Assembly (NCBI GenBank): GCA_943908405.1 | Contig: CALTTE010000060.1 | Span: 1-11,595, forward strand | DNA length: 11,595 nucleotides | Reading direction: 5' to 3' | Source of the DNA: an uncultured Moraxella sp. | GTDB lineage: Bacteria; Pseudomonadota; Gammaproteobacteria; Pseudomonadales; Moraxellaceae | Shown: positions 1-6,126 of the stretch, in pieces | Numbering within the stretch: position 1 is the first letter of the stretch | Layout of the letters: the number at the start of each line of letters is the position of its first letter | The notes under the pieces: generated by a model | What the model was told of the DNA's origin: nothing | Databases searched by the model: none | Seen by the model: the letters and a program-made list of their open reading frames with translations, nothing else | Position numbers and translations under genes: made by a program

Positions 1-4
1 CCAT

Positions 5-26
5 TGTTTAATGCTATGTTTAATGC
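5..26. repeat. 10-bp direct repeat, period 12
   Basis: TGTTTAATGC occurs at 5-14 and again at 17-26, so the copies are perfect and separated by two bases. It lies in the spacer downstream of the PepSY gene. It is one of many short duplications in the spacers of this window; no function is evident. Confidence 0.7.
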
Positions 27-51
27 CATTGAAATCAAACCATTTAAACTA

Positions 52-89
52 ATGATAAAAGCTGGCTTTAATTGCCAAACTTTTATCAT
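52..89 (-). terminator. Stem-loop downstream of the PepSY gene, possible terminator
   Basis: ATGATAAAAG (52-61) and CTTTTATCAT (80-89) are perfect 10-bp inverted arms, and TGGC/GCCA (63-66 and 74-77) extends the helix inside after a small bulge. The element lies about 40 bases past the stop of the minus-strand PepSY gene, where a terminator would be expected. On the minus strand the stem is not followed by a real U-tract, so it could instead be a 3'-end-stabilising hairpin. Confidence 0.45.
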
Positions 90-129
90 CAAGGTTTATT
101 GTTGGGTTTGTTTTTAAATTGGCGTTGTA

Positions 130-678
130 CTAGTCGTCAAGCGTTTGCTCAAGAATCGTACCGTTATCAGCACGCAGACTGATTTTGTGAACCAGCCCGT
201 CATTGACCACTTTAACCTCATATAAGGATAATTGGCGATTATTGTCAAATTCAATGGCAAGTACTTGACCACCGCCAGCTGCTTGTATGGCACGCTCCAT
301 TGCGTTGTCTAAGCTGATTTTGGCACGTTTAAAGGCTTGATATTCACGGCGGTCGCTACGGTCCAATCGCTTTTGTTTGTGTTTGATGATGTTGCCTGTT
401 TGGGCGTTAATCTCAATGTCGTGTTTGGTGTTGCCACGAATGACCTTAAGCTCAAACACCCCGCCCAAATCATCGTCAAAACCAACATCAACAACATCGC
501 CTGACACTCGGCTGGTGGCGGTGTTGATGGCGTCTTTGGCGGTCAAGGTGGCTTGTTGCAACAACAAGGCATTGTCATTTGCCATTGCCGTATTGGCAAA
601 GATGGGGGCGGTTATTAGTCCAAGGCTTAGTAGCACTTGCGATAATTTTTTGCTCATTGTCATAAAGTTCATTGTCAT
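130..678 (-). CDS. Exported protein with two PepSY domains
   Basis: This 182-residue protein has a typical Sec signal peptide: KK at 10-11, a hydrophobic stretch at about 15-28, and a likely signal peptidase I site after AMA at 31-33. The mature part, about 149 residues, holds two PepSY-like repeats. The first (about 44-100) and the second (about 117-182) both show the alternating pattern of an AI/AM helix, a V-x-x-[VI]-x-[FY] strand, E-V/L-K-V and a D-x-x-TG-x-I-like end. PepSY domains are small periplasmic modules, often tied to protease inhibition or two-component signalling, but the role here is unknown. An AGGAG at 686-690 lies seven bases before the ATG at 678 and supports that start, although in-frame ATGs also occur at codons 3, 6 and 8. 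The gene appears monocistronic, more than 400 bases from mpl. Family assignment is good; biological role is unassigned. Confidence 0.85.
   Translation of the reverse strand: MTMNFMTMSKKLSQVLLSLGLITAPIFANTAMANDNALLLQQATLTAKDAINTATSRVSGDVVDVGFDDDLGGVFELKVIRGNTKHDIEINAQTGNIIKHKQKRLDRSDRREYQAFKRAKISLDNAMERAIQAAGGGQVLAIEFDNNRQLSLYEVKVVNDGLVHKISLRADNGTILEQTLDD
654..678 (-). repeat. In-frame duplication of the PepSY start region
   Basis: TCATTGTCAT occurs at 654-663 and 669-678, a period of 15 bases. Read on the minus strand it duplicates ATGACAATGA, so the gene starts M-T-M-N-F-M-T-M and offers four in-frame ATG codons (678, 672, 663, 657). Only the first is well spaced from the AGGAG. Confidence 0.75.
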
Positions 679-741
679 AAAATAACTCCTATACGGTTGA
701 TTGCTGGGGGTGAAATGTCAAAAACATTTCTTTTGAGATGA

Positions 742-777
742 TTTAAGCCAAAACGGCTTAAAGCAAAATGGCTTAAA
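742..777. repeat. Inverted repeat with 5-base loop plus a third half-site
   Basis: TTTAAGCC (742-749) and GGCTTAAA (755-762) are perfect 8-bp arms around AAAAC. A third copy of the right arm, GGCTTAAA, follows at 770-777, 15 bases after the second. It lies about 65-100 bases upstream of the PepSY start, a position suited to an operator. No known regulator could be matched. Confidence 0.6.
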
Positions 778-784
778 TAACCAA

Positions 785-813
785 TCACTTAAATATCATA
801 GTTTTTTAAGTGA
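785..813. repeat. 9-bp inverted repeat
   Basis: TCACTTAAA (785-793) and TTTAAGTGA (805-813) are perfect inverted arms around an 11-base AT-rich centre. It is the second of three palindromic elements upstream of the PepSY gene and shares the TTAAG/CTTAA core with its neighbour at 742-777. Confidence 0.6.
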
Positions 814-827
814 GTAACTTTTATTTG

Positions 828-855
828 AGTAACTGTTTAAGTTACTGTTTAAGCA
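828..855. repeat. 7-bp inverted repeat overlapping a 12-bp tandem repeat
   Basis: AGTAACT (828-834) and AGTTACT (840-846) form perfect arms around a 5-base loop. The same bases carry a tandem duplication of period 12: 832-843 and 844-855 agree over their first ten bases, ACTGTTTAAG. Confidence 0.6.
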
Positions 856-864
856 ACGATTTAG

Positions 865-892
865 TAACTTAATTTATTATTAACTTAATTTA
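865..892. repeat. 12-bp direct repeat, period 16
   Basis: TAACTTAATTTA occurs at 865-876 and, without mismatch, at 881-892. Both copies lie in the AT-rich spacer between the PepSY gene and mpl. Confidence 0.65.
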
Positions 893-948
893 AGCCATTA
901 AGTGCTGGCTATTGTATCGGTTTATGTGGTTATTGTCTGTTGTTGCTG

Positions 949-983
949 TAGCAAGATTTTGTTATTTGTGTAACAAAATGCTA
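949..983. repeat. Stem-loop of 9 plus 4 base pairs
   Basis: ATTTTGTTA (956-964) and TAACAAAAT (971-979) are perfect arms around a 6-base loop. TAGC (949-952) and GCTA (980-983) extend the helix past a three-base bulge. It lies about 125 bases beyond the mpl stop. It has no U-tract on either strand, so a terminator is not well supported, but it may form the 3' end of the mpl transcript after processing. Confidence 0.5.
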
Positions 984-1107
984 AAGGGTATCGTAAGACA
1001 ATTCACAAGTTTAACCCCATTAGGCAAATCAATGGCATCAAACCAATTAAATGGATTTTTTACGTTAATGTCATTAAGATCAGTCAATAAATCAAAGCAA
1101 AAAGCCA

Positions 1108-2457
1108 TCAATCCAATTTTGCCAACACCTTATCATATAGCCCATCAAAACTGCCATTGGACATAATAATAATCACATCGCCCATATCGGCATATTTGCC
1201 AAGGTAGGTGGCAATCTCATCGCTATCGTACATTATTTGGCAGTGCTCATTGGGTGGGATAACGGTTGATAATTGCCAGCCCAAATCAGCAGGTTCATAC
1301 CAAATAACGTGGTCGGCATTTTTGGTGCTGTCTGCCAAGCTGCCTGCGTGGTGTCCCAGTTTCATCGTGTTGGAGCGTGGTTCAATCACCGCCCAAATTT
1401 TACGTTTGCCAAAGCGTTTTTTTGCCCCGTCTAAGGTGGTGGCAATGGCGGTGGGGTGGTGGGCAAAATCGTCATAAACATCGATGCCGTGTACCGTGCC
1501 GATAAGCTCCATTCGCCGTTTAATACCACGAAAATCACATAACGCCATACAAGCGGTGGGTAGGGCAACGCCAACGTGCAGACTTGCCCCAATGGCACTT
1601 AGGGCATTTTTGACGTTATGTACCCCTGTCAATCCCCAACTGACCTCACCTGCTTTTTTGCCTTGATACCACAGCTCAAAATGACTACCGTCATCGTTGA
1701 TAAGCCGAGCATTTAGCGTGCCATTGCCATCAATGCTGGTTTGCACAACAGGCGACCATAGCCCCATTGCCAGCGTTTCACTCAAAGCCTTGTCATCACT
1801 TGGGACGATAAGCTGTCCAGTACTTGGCACGGTGCGTATCAAATGATGAAATTGGGTTTGTATGGCGGATAAATCGGCAAAAATATCGGCGTGGTCAAAT
1901 TCTAAATTATTTAGCACCAATGTTTTGGGGCGGTAGTGGATAAATTTGGCACGTTTATCAAAAAAAGCACTGTCGTATTCGTCCGCTTCCACGACAAAAT
2001 AAGGGGCATCGCCAAGTCTGGCACTGTATTCAAAGCACAATGGCACACCGCCAATCAAAAAGCCCGTATCTATGCCTGCATAATCCAAAATCCAAGCCGT
2101 CATTGTGGTGGTGGTGGTTTTGCCGTGTGTGCCAGCCACCGCCAAAACGTGCTTGTCTTTTAGGATAGACGCCAAAAAAGCAGGGCCTGAGGTGTAGGGC
2201 AAATTGGCGTTTAGCATATACTCCACCGCAGGCACGCCCCGAGTTATTGCATTGCCCACCACCACCAAATCAGGGTGAGGGATAAGCTGGCTGTCATCAT
2301 AGCCTTGGGTTATGTCAATGCCCGCTTTGGCAAGCTGAGTGCTCATTGGCGGATAAACGCTGTTGTCTGAGCCTGTGATTTTATAGCCGAGCTGTTGTGC
2401 CAATAAAGCGACCGACCCCATAAATGTGCCACAAATACCCAAAATATGAATATGCAT
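1108..2457 (-). CDS. mpl: UDP-MurNAc tripeptide ligase (murein peptide recycling)
   Basis: Mpl is a cytoplasmic ATP-dependent ligase that joins the recycled L-Ala-gamma-D-Glu-meso-Dap tripeptide to UDP-MurNAc, returning wall peptide to new peptidoglycan synthesis. The 449-residue product matches the family length (E. coli about 457). It opens with the characteristic HIHILGICGTFMG, has the Mur-ligase ATP loop GTHGKTT at about 109-115, VVEADEYDSAFFD near the middle, and DDFAHHPTAI in the C-terminal half. These features separate Mpl from MurC. I chose the ATG at 2457 because AGGA lies six bases upstream and the family starts at this point. A TTG two codons earlier would sit directly on the AGGA. 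A possible extended -10 promoter lies near 2566-2574. Upstream and downstream gaps of more than 400 bases suggest it is monocistronic. Confidence 0.95.
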   Translation of the reverse strand: MHIHILGICGTFMGSVALLAQQLGYKITGSDNSVYPPMSTQLAKAGIDITQGYDDSQLIPHPDLVVVGNAITRGVPAVEYMLNANLPYTSGPAFLASILKDKHVLAVAGTHGKTTTTTMTAWILDYAGIDTGFLIGGVPLCFEYSARLGDAPYFVVEADEYDSAFFDKRAKFIHYRPKTLVLNNLEFDHADIFADLSAIQTQFHHLIRTVPSTGQLIVPSDDKALSETLAMGLWSPVVQTSIDGNGTLNARLINDDGSHFELWYQGKKAGEVSWGLTGVHNVKNALSAIGASLHVGVALPTACMALCDFRGIKRRMELIGTVHGIDVYDDFAHHPTAIATTLDGAKKRFGKRKIWAVIEPRSNTMKLGHHAGSLADSTKNADHVIWYEPADLGWQLSTVIPPNEHCQIMYDSDEIATYLGKYADMGDVIIIMSNGSFDGLYDKVLAKLD

Positions 2458-2565
2458 TGTCAATCCTGATTGTTTGAAAGATGGTTTATTGCTTTTAGAG
2501 GCGGTTTGGTAAGATAGCTTTAAAAGGTGGCTTTAAGACAAAACGCCCAAAAAGTCATTAAAAGT

Positions 2566-2574
2566 ATTGTAACA
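2566..2574 (-). promoter_or_regulatory. Possible extended -10 promoter for mpl
   Basis: On the minus strand, TG-T-TACAAT forms an extended -10 element with the hexamer at 2571-2566, about 110 bases upstream of the mpl ATG. No good -35 hexamer lies at 16-18 bases, so the call depends on the TGn extension. Confidence 0.4.
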
Positions 2575-2636
2575 GATTTTAATGGGTGGATTTAAAAAGT
2601 TTGTTGGATTGTCATTAAGAGTTAAGTTTGGACTTG

Positions 2637-2660
2637 GTTGTTGGTTAAGTTGTTGGTTTA
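2637..2660. repeat. 12-bp tandem duplication
   Basis: GTTGTTGGTTAA (2637-2648) is followed at once by GTTGTTGGTTTA (2649-2660), with one mismatch in twelve. It lies upstream of the candidate mpl promoter. Confidence 0.65.
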
Positions 2661-2722
2661 GAATACAGCAAGTAAGGTCAAATGTAGGACAGTTAATGAC
2701 TGACAAGCATTGCCTAAACCGA

Positions 2723-2752
2723 GCCAATCGCTGGCAAGATGTGTGGATTGGC
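2723..2752. repeat. 7-bp inverted repeat
   Basis: GCCAATC (2723-2729) and GATTGGC (2746-2752) are perfect arms separated by 16 bases, in the dsbB-mpl spacer. No U-tract follows on either strand. Confidence 0.35.
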
Positions 2753-2927
2753 GATAATGGATTTTGTTAATCGGTGATTAAGAGATGATGGGTTACTGAT
2801 GTCCAAATAACGCGAAAAACAAATTAAGCCAACAGGCATTACGCCAAAATGATTGCTATACAACCGATTATAAGAACCACCGCTTGGCTTAGGCATTTTG
2901 GTTTAATAATGACTTTTACTTAGTCCA

Positions 2928-3455
2928 TCAGTCTTTTGCTTGCTTTGGATTTTTGAGATAAAGAAACAATAGCCAGCCGTGCAAGGCAAGCAGTACACTA
3001 AAAAAAGTAAGCGATAGCTCTGGCAAAGAAAAACCAAAAAGCGTCCAGTCAATGACCGCACATTCACCTGAACCTTTTAATACCTCACGAAAGACTTGCA
3101 AAATCGGCAAGGTCTCTACCCAATAATTAAGCCCAGGTCCACAAGCAGGTACTTCATCGGCAGGCAAGTAGGTCAGCCAAACGTGGCGAGCGGCGACGCC
3201 CGTTGACCAAACAATCCCCAGTAGGCTTATCAGCCACAGCCCAAGTTTTGCCACCAATTTTTTGGGGTGAATTAAGGCATTTAATAGAGCAAATAGCCCC
3301 ATCACGATAAGCCCAATCCGCTGAAAAATACACAAAGGACAAGGGTCAAGGTGGACAACGTATTGCAACAATAACGCAAATGCCATACCCGCCACCGCAA
3401 GGGCAAATAGGGTACAATTAAGCAGGCGTGGGGTGATTTTTGTGCTGATTGTCAT
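2928..3455 (-). CDS. dsbB: Disulfide bond formation protein B (quinone reductase)
   Basis: DsbB is an inner-membrane protein that reoxidises the periplasmic thiol oxidase DsbA and passes the electrons to quinone. The 175-residue product has four hydrophobic segments, at about 11-33, 46-62, 67-87 and 145-167. It has both periplasmic cysteine pairs: C39/C42 in PCPLC after the first segment, and C105 with C132 in the second loop (ACGPG and SGEC). R46, just after the first pair, corresponds to the conserved arginine near the quinone site. I prefer the ATG at 3455, with a weak GAG seven bases upstream. A TTG at 3467 immediately after the gshA stop would add four residues. With the ATG start only 12 bases separate it from gshA, so co-transcription and probably translational coupling are likely. 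No clear terminator follows. Confidence 0.93.
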   Translation of the reverse strand: MTISTKITPRLLNCTLFALAVAGMAFALLLQYVVHLDPCPLCIFQRIGLIVMGLFALLNALIHPKKLVAKLGLWLISLLGIVWSTGVAARHVWLTYLPADEVPACGPGLNYWVETLPILQVFREVLKGSGECAVIDWTLFGFSLPELSLTFFSVLLALHGWLLFLYLKNPKQAKD

Positions 3456-3467
3456 TATTTTACTCAA

Positions 3468-5054
3468 TTATTTTGCCAAGTCGGTATGTGTTAAAGGCGT
3501 GCGGTAGGGCGTTAAATATTCTTTAAAGGACAACACATCGCTTGCCTCTAGAGTTTTTTGTTCTTGCCACGATGTCGCAGCAAGAGCATCAAAATATTGC
3601 TGGTCGCCATCGCTTAAGCCTTGTGCTAACAGCGTTTGTTTATAGGTTGTCGCTAATTTAGCCCCCAACTGCCAAGTACTGCCCAAAGCAAGGCTATCGC
3701 TGATAATGCGTGCCGATGGGGTTTGGCTGCTGTCATCAAGGCGTTGTTTCATTGTTTGTAAGGCGGCTTGGTAGCGGTTGGTATCATTGATTTGGTCAAA
3801 TAATTGAGCAATGACTGTCATATGGTTGATGTGCTGTTTTGCCCAAACGTTAAAATCCATATCGCCCGCCAAGGTGTCAATGCTAATGCCGTTTTTACGT
3901 CCATCATTGACAATGGTTTCGGTGTTTTTGCCAATCAATCGCTCTTCATTGTCATACAAATAAGGCGATGGCAAAAACAAGCAATAAACCGCTAATATCT
4001 CCAAAAAGCACGCCGTGTCATAATTAATACCAATCTCACTATAAGGGTCTAAATCTATCGCCCGAAACTCCACATACAAAATCCCTCGTTCTTTTAAGGC
4101 GTCGGTGGGCGTTTGTCCTTGCTTGGTGAGCTGTTTTGGGCGAATAGGGCTGTAGTATTCATTTTCAATTTGTAAAATATGGTCATTGATTTGAATGGGT
4201 GTGCCATCGTCATCATCTATGCCGATACGTGCAAAGGCATCAAGTGGGGTATTGACCGCCCGCTTTAAGTCTGTGATGTAATCATCAAGATGGTTGTAAA
4301 AAATACCCAAGGCATCTTGTACGCTATTGGTGTAGCCAAGTTTGCCCATTCTTAATGAGGTGGCGTAAGGGCGATAAAGGGTGGTGTTTTTGTCGTTTAA
4401 TGGGCTAAGATTGTGCTTGCGGTTTTTGACAAAACAAGGACACACGCTCGGACTTGCTCCTGTTAGATACAGCAACAAGGGTGATAAGCGTTTAAAGTTA
4501 CGAATCAGCCCCAAATATTTGTCGTTTTTAAAGTATTGTAAGTCGCTGTGGTCATCGGTATTTTTTTGCCACGCCTGAAACAGATTATCGCCAAATGATA
4601 AGTTGTAGTGTATGCCCGCAATGGTTTGCATTTTGCGACCATAACGCACGGCAAGCCCAGAACGGTAAAGTGTTTTGAGCTTGCCGATATTGCTAGTACC
4701 AAAATTAGCCAGCGGAATGTCTTTGTCATCATCAGACAGCATACAAGGCATGGATAAAGGCCACATTAGCTCATCGCCCAAATGCTGGGCAACAACAATA
4801 TGTAACTTGGTCAGCTCATTTAAGGCCTCATCAATGCTAGCACAAGGTGGCGTGATAAGCTCTAGCAGATTTTCTGAATAATCGGTGGTAATAAAAGGGT
4901 GAGTAAGTTTAGATCCAAGCCCACTGGGGTGAGGTGTTTTTGCTGAATAGCCGTTATGTGCCATACGCAAGCCTTCTTTTTCTATGCCCCGCTTGATGGT
5001 GGTTAAATGATTGGGCTTTAGCCATATGGGTAGAGAAAAAGGCGTAGCAGTCAT
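3468..5054 (-). CDS. gshA: Glutamate-cysteine ligase (proteobacterial type)
   Basis: GshA makes gamma-glutamylcysteine from glutamate, cysteine and ATP, the first and rate-limiting step of glutathione synthesis, in the cytoplasm. The 528-residue product is close to the E. coli enzyme (518). It shows the N-terminal G-I-E-K-E-G-L-R motif at 23-30, with E25 and E27 matching the metal-binding glutamates, and the TTDYSENLLELITP block at 56-69. It also has the Y-x-E-x-R segment before DLDPYSEIGI in the second half. The ATG at 5054 has AGGAT six bases upstream. A promoter with TATAAT lies about 58 bases upstream of the start, and an 18-bp tandem duplication covers the expected start of transcription. 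The gene is followed immediately by dsbB, which suggests a thiol-redox operon. gshB is not in the window. Confidence 0.95.
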   Translation of the reverse strand: MTATPFSLPIWLKPNHLTTIKRGIEKEGLRMAHNGYSAKTPHPSGLGSKLTHPFITTDYSENLLELITPPCASIDEALNELTKLHIVVAQHLGDELMWPLSMPCMLSDDDKDIPLANFGTSNIGKLKTLYRSGLAVRYGRKMQTIAGIHYNLSFGDNLFQAWQKNTDDHSDLQYFKNDKYLGLIRNFKRLSPLLLYLTGASPSVCPCFVKNRKHNLSPLNDKNTTLYRPYATSLRMGKLGYTNSVQDALGIFYNHLDDYITDLKRAVNTPLDAFARIGIDDDDGTPIQINDHILQIENEYYSPIRPKQLTKQGQTPTDALKERGILYVEFRAIDLDPYSEIGINYDTACFLEILAVYCLFLPSPYLYDNEERLIGKNTETIVNDGRKNGISIDTLAGDMDFNVWAKQHINHMTVIAQLFDQINDTNRYQAALQTMKQRLDDSSQTPSARIISDSLALGSTWQLGAKLATTYKQTLLAQGLSDGDQQYFDALAATSWQEQKTLEASDVLSFKEYLTPYRTPLTHTDLAK

Positions 5055-5078
5055 TGGGTGATCCTAGTGGTTAGAGTG

Positions 5079-5114
5079 ATTCTTTATGGTTTTATTATTC
5101 TTTATGGTTCTATT
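5079..5114. repeat. 18-bp tandem duplication in the gshA leader
   Basis: ATTCTTTATGGTTTTATT (5079-5096) is followed directly by ATTCTTTATGGTTCTATT (5097-5114), 17 of 18 identical. On the minus strand the duplication covers the predicted start of transcription and the leader of gshA, and the upstream copy runs into the -10 box. Confidence 0.8.
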
Positions 5115-5140
5115 ATAAAGACTATGGCGGATTTGGTAAA
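5112..5140 (-). promoter_or_regulatory. gshA-dsbB promoter
   Basis: On the minus strand, TTTACC (5140-5135) is followed after 17 bases by a perfect TATAAT (5117-5112). Transcription would start near 5105 and give a leader of about 50 bases before the gshA ATG. The -35 matches four of six consensus bases. Confidence 0.6.
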
Positions 5141-5154
5141 GTGGCTTTGTTTGT

Positions 5155-5198
5155 GTTTGGTTGTTTGTGGTGAATAATAACACAAACCATCACCAAAC
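5155..5198. repeat. Two-helix inverted repeat upstream of the gshA promoter
   Basis: GTTTGTG (5163-5169) and CACAAAC (5181-5187) form an inner helix around an 11-base loop. GTTTGG (5155-5160) and CCAAAC (5193-5198) form an outer helix. The element begins 15 bases upstream of the gshA -35 box, so an operator is possible, although no regulator can be named. Confidence 0.5.
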
Positions 5199-5387
5199 TA
5201 AGCAAAAAAGCTAAGCAGCAAAAGCTAAAAACACAGACAAATAGTAAATACAGATCAACAGTAAAAAATCAGTGGATATTGTTGCAAAATCTACTGTCGT
5301 TAAATAAATGGATAACAATAAAACCGCAACAAATAATCTCAATAATAAGTGATAGGAGCAAGCGATAAAACAAGCAATAAGATAATA

Positions 5388-5414
5388 AAAAGCACCCTAA
5401 AAGGAGTGCTTTTT
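5388..5414 (-). terminator. Terminator of the Roadblock gene, possibly bidirectional
   Basis: AGCAC and GTGCT arms are extended outward by A/T pairs and inward by a G-U and a C-G pair. They sit about 30 bases past the stop of the Roadblock gene. A T-run follows the stem on both strands, of five T on the minus strand and six on the plus strand. Confidence 0.75.
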
Positions 5415-5445
5415 TGAACTTAAGCTATATAAAACTGCTTATTGA

Positions 5446-5802
5446 TTAAGAAAAATCAAGTTCAGTTTCAAAACCTTTCAAAGTGTGACGTGCCATTGCT
5501 AGGTTTGATTTTTGACGGTCAAGTACTAGGTACAAGAACAAGTTTTCATTGCGAACCAATGGGCGTAGTAAGTGATATTGACCGCTTAGGGTAATCAAAA
5601 CGTCTTCAATAGATTCTTTTAGTCCCAATGCTTTTGAGGTTTTACGCTTAGCACGCAATACTTCAGTGTTACCAGCGGCAGCCAATTCTAGGTCAATGCC
5701 TGAACCCAAAGTAGCAAGTGCCAATCCAGATTCGCTGTCAACCAATGCTGCTGCGATAAAACCATCGATACTACTTAGTTGGTCAAGAGATAATTTAGCC
5801 AT
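5446..5802 (-). CDS. Roadblock/LC7-family small protein (MglB-like)
   Basis: The 118-residue product has the alternating pattern of a Roadblock/LC7 fold. It has a helix with SSIDGFIAAALVD near 10-22, a strand with SGLALATLG near 25-33, and a long helix over LAAAGNTEVLRAKRKTSKAL. A strand pair with IEDVLITLSGQYHLLRPL near 65-82 and LFLYLVLD near 88-95 follows, and a C-terminal helix ends it. Bacterial Roadblock proteins of the MglB type act as regulators of small Ras-like GTPases in cell polarity and motility. Closely similar single-domain proteins are, as I recall, common in Acinetobacter and Moraxella. No GTPase gene lies next to it, so partner and function are unknown here. There is no signal peptide or membrane segment. 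AAGGA seven bases upstream supports the ATG, and the gene has its own terminator. The family assignment is recognition from pattern, not a search. Confidence 0.8.
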   Translation of the reverse strand: MAKLSLDQLSSIDGFIAAALVDSESGLALATLGSGIDLELAAAGNTEVLRAKRKTSKALGLKESIEDVLITLSGQYHLLRPLVRNENLFLYLVLDRQKSNLAMARHTLKGFETELDFS

Positions 5803-6126
5803 AACTAATTCCTTATAAAGTTTTAAAATATAAGTAATAGTTAATAGAAATTGTGGTATTATTTAAGTTAGTTGCCTAATCAAATAAGCACAATAGCTTT
5901 TAACAAATTACTTTTTGGTTTTCGTGTAGTCTTCTAACGAGAGGTATTAAACCAAATTTTAGCTATTGATGCAAGTTTTTTTATGATTAAAAGCTATATT
6001 TAAGATAAACGGTAGTTTTTTGACGATAAAATCTATTTTTTGCAAATAATTGATGGTGTACAGTTGGCAAAAGCACAGTATTAACAGCACAGTTATTAAA
6101 AGCACGGTATTAAATGAAACACAGCA
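5803..6126. other. Spacer between Roadblock gene and erpA, no gene
   Basis: This 324-base AT-rich spacer must contain the Roadblock promoter. A weak candidate on the minus strand is TTGATT, 16 bases, TAATAC, around 5855-5882. It also contains a nested inverted repeat at 5891-5968 and, against the end of erpA, four degenerate repeats at 6072-6134. I see no open frame with a ribosome binding site. Confidence 0.6.
5891..5968. repeat. Nested three-helix inverted repeat, possible structured RNA
   Basis: Three sets of perfect arms nest in register. CAATAGCT (5891-5898) pairs with AGCTATTG (5961-5968), TTTGGTTT (5914-5921) with AAACCAAA (5949-5956), and TCGT (5922-5925) with ACGA (5937-5940). The loop is 11 bases, and internal loops of 15 and 4 bases and of 0 and 8 bases separate the helices. 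It begins about 90 bases upstream of the Roadblock start on the minus strand. It could be a leader or small RNA, a regulatory DNA site or the remnant of a tiny inverted-repeat element. No known RNA family was recognised. Confidence 0.45.

Larger units (their letters stand above)
691..1107. other. AT-rich spacer with clustered short repeats, no gene
   Basis: This spacer of about 417 bases separates the PepSY gene from mpl; both are transcribed leftward. I see no credible gene in it. It contains three perfect inverted repeats between 742 and 846, two direct repeats between 832 and 892, and a further stem-loop at 949-983. A TTGACA on the minus strand (721-716) lies upstream of the PepSY gene but has no matching -10 box at the normal distance. 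Confidence 0.7.
2458..2927. other. Spacer between dsbB and mpl, no convincing gene
   Basis: This spacer of about 470 bases contains the probable mpl promoter, a 12-bp tandem duplication at 2637-2660 and an inverted repeat at 2723-2752. A second pair, CCAAAATG near 2844 and CATTTTGG near 2893, gives further hairpin potential close to the dsbB stop. No U-tract terminator for dsbB is visible. A minus-strand frame of 60 codons (2714-2896) has no ribosome binding site and is not called as a gene. Confidence 0.6.
5055..5445. other. Spacer upstream of gshA with promoter, hairpin and terminator
   Basis: This 391-base spacer lies between the Roadblock gene and gshA, both leftward. Toward gshA it holds the promoter and the 18-bp duplication, then a two-helix hairpin at 5155-5198. 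A degenerate pair of 17-base units at 5233-5266 (about 13 of 17 matching) follows, and the Roadblock terminator is at 5388-5414. I see no gene in it. Confidence 0.7.

Noticed and set aside
377..685. 102-codon plus-strand frame opposite the PepSY gene
   Set aside because: It mirrors the coding of the PepSY gene, whose signal peptide, ribosome binding site and domain repeats are clear. No ribosome binding site or family was seen for the opposite frame.
716..721. TTGACA on the minus strand as -35 of the PepSY gene
   Set aside because: No acceptable -10 hexamer occurs 16-18 bases downstream; the nearest TATAGG is 22 bases away and overlaps the ribosome binding site.
757..853. PmrA-like or PhoP-like regulator boxes upstream of the PepSY gene
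   Set aside because: The CTTAAA and TGTTTA copies repeat with periods of 15, 16 or 12 bases, not the 11 bases required by those boxes.
912..1166. 84-codon plus-strand frame overlapping the end of mpl
   Set aside because: It has no ribosome binding site, its protein has no recognisable pattern, and it overlaps the well-supported mpl gene on the other strand.
2714..2896. 60-codon minus-strand frame in the dsbB-mpl spacer
   Set aside because: No Shine-Dalgarno sequence lies before its ATG and I recognise no family; a chance frame in the spacer is the simpler reading, although a gene remnant cannot be excluded.
5891..5968. Nested inverted repeat as an integron attC site
   Set aside because: The conserved attC core sequences are not present at its ends and there is no integrase or cassette context.
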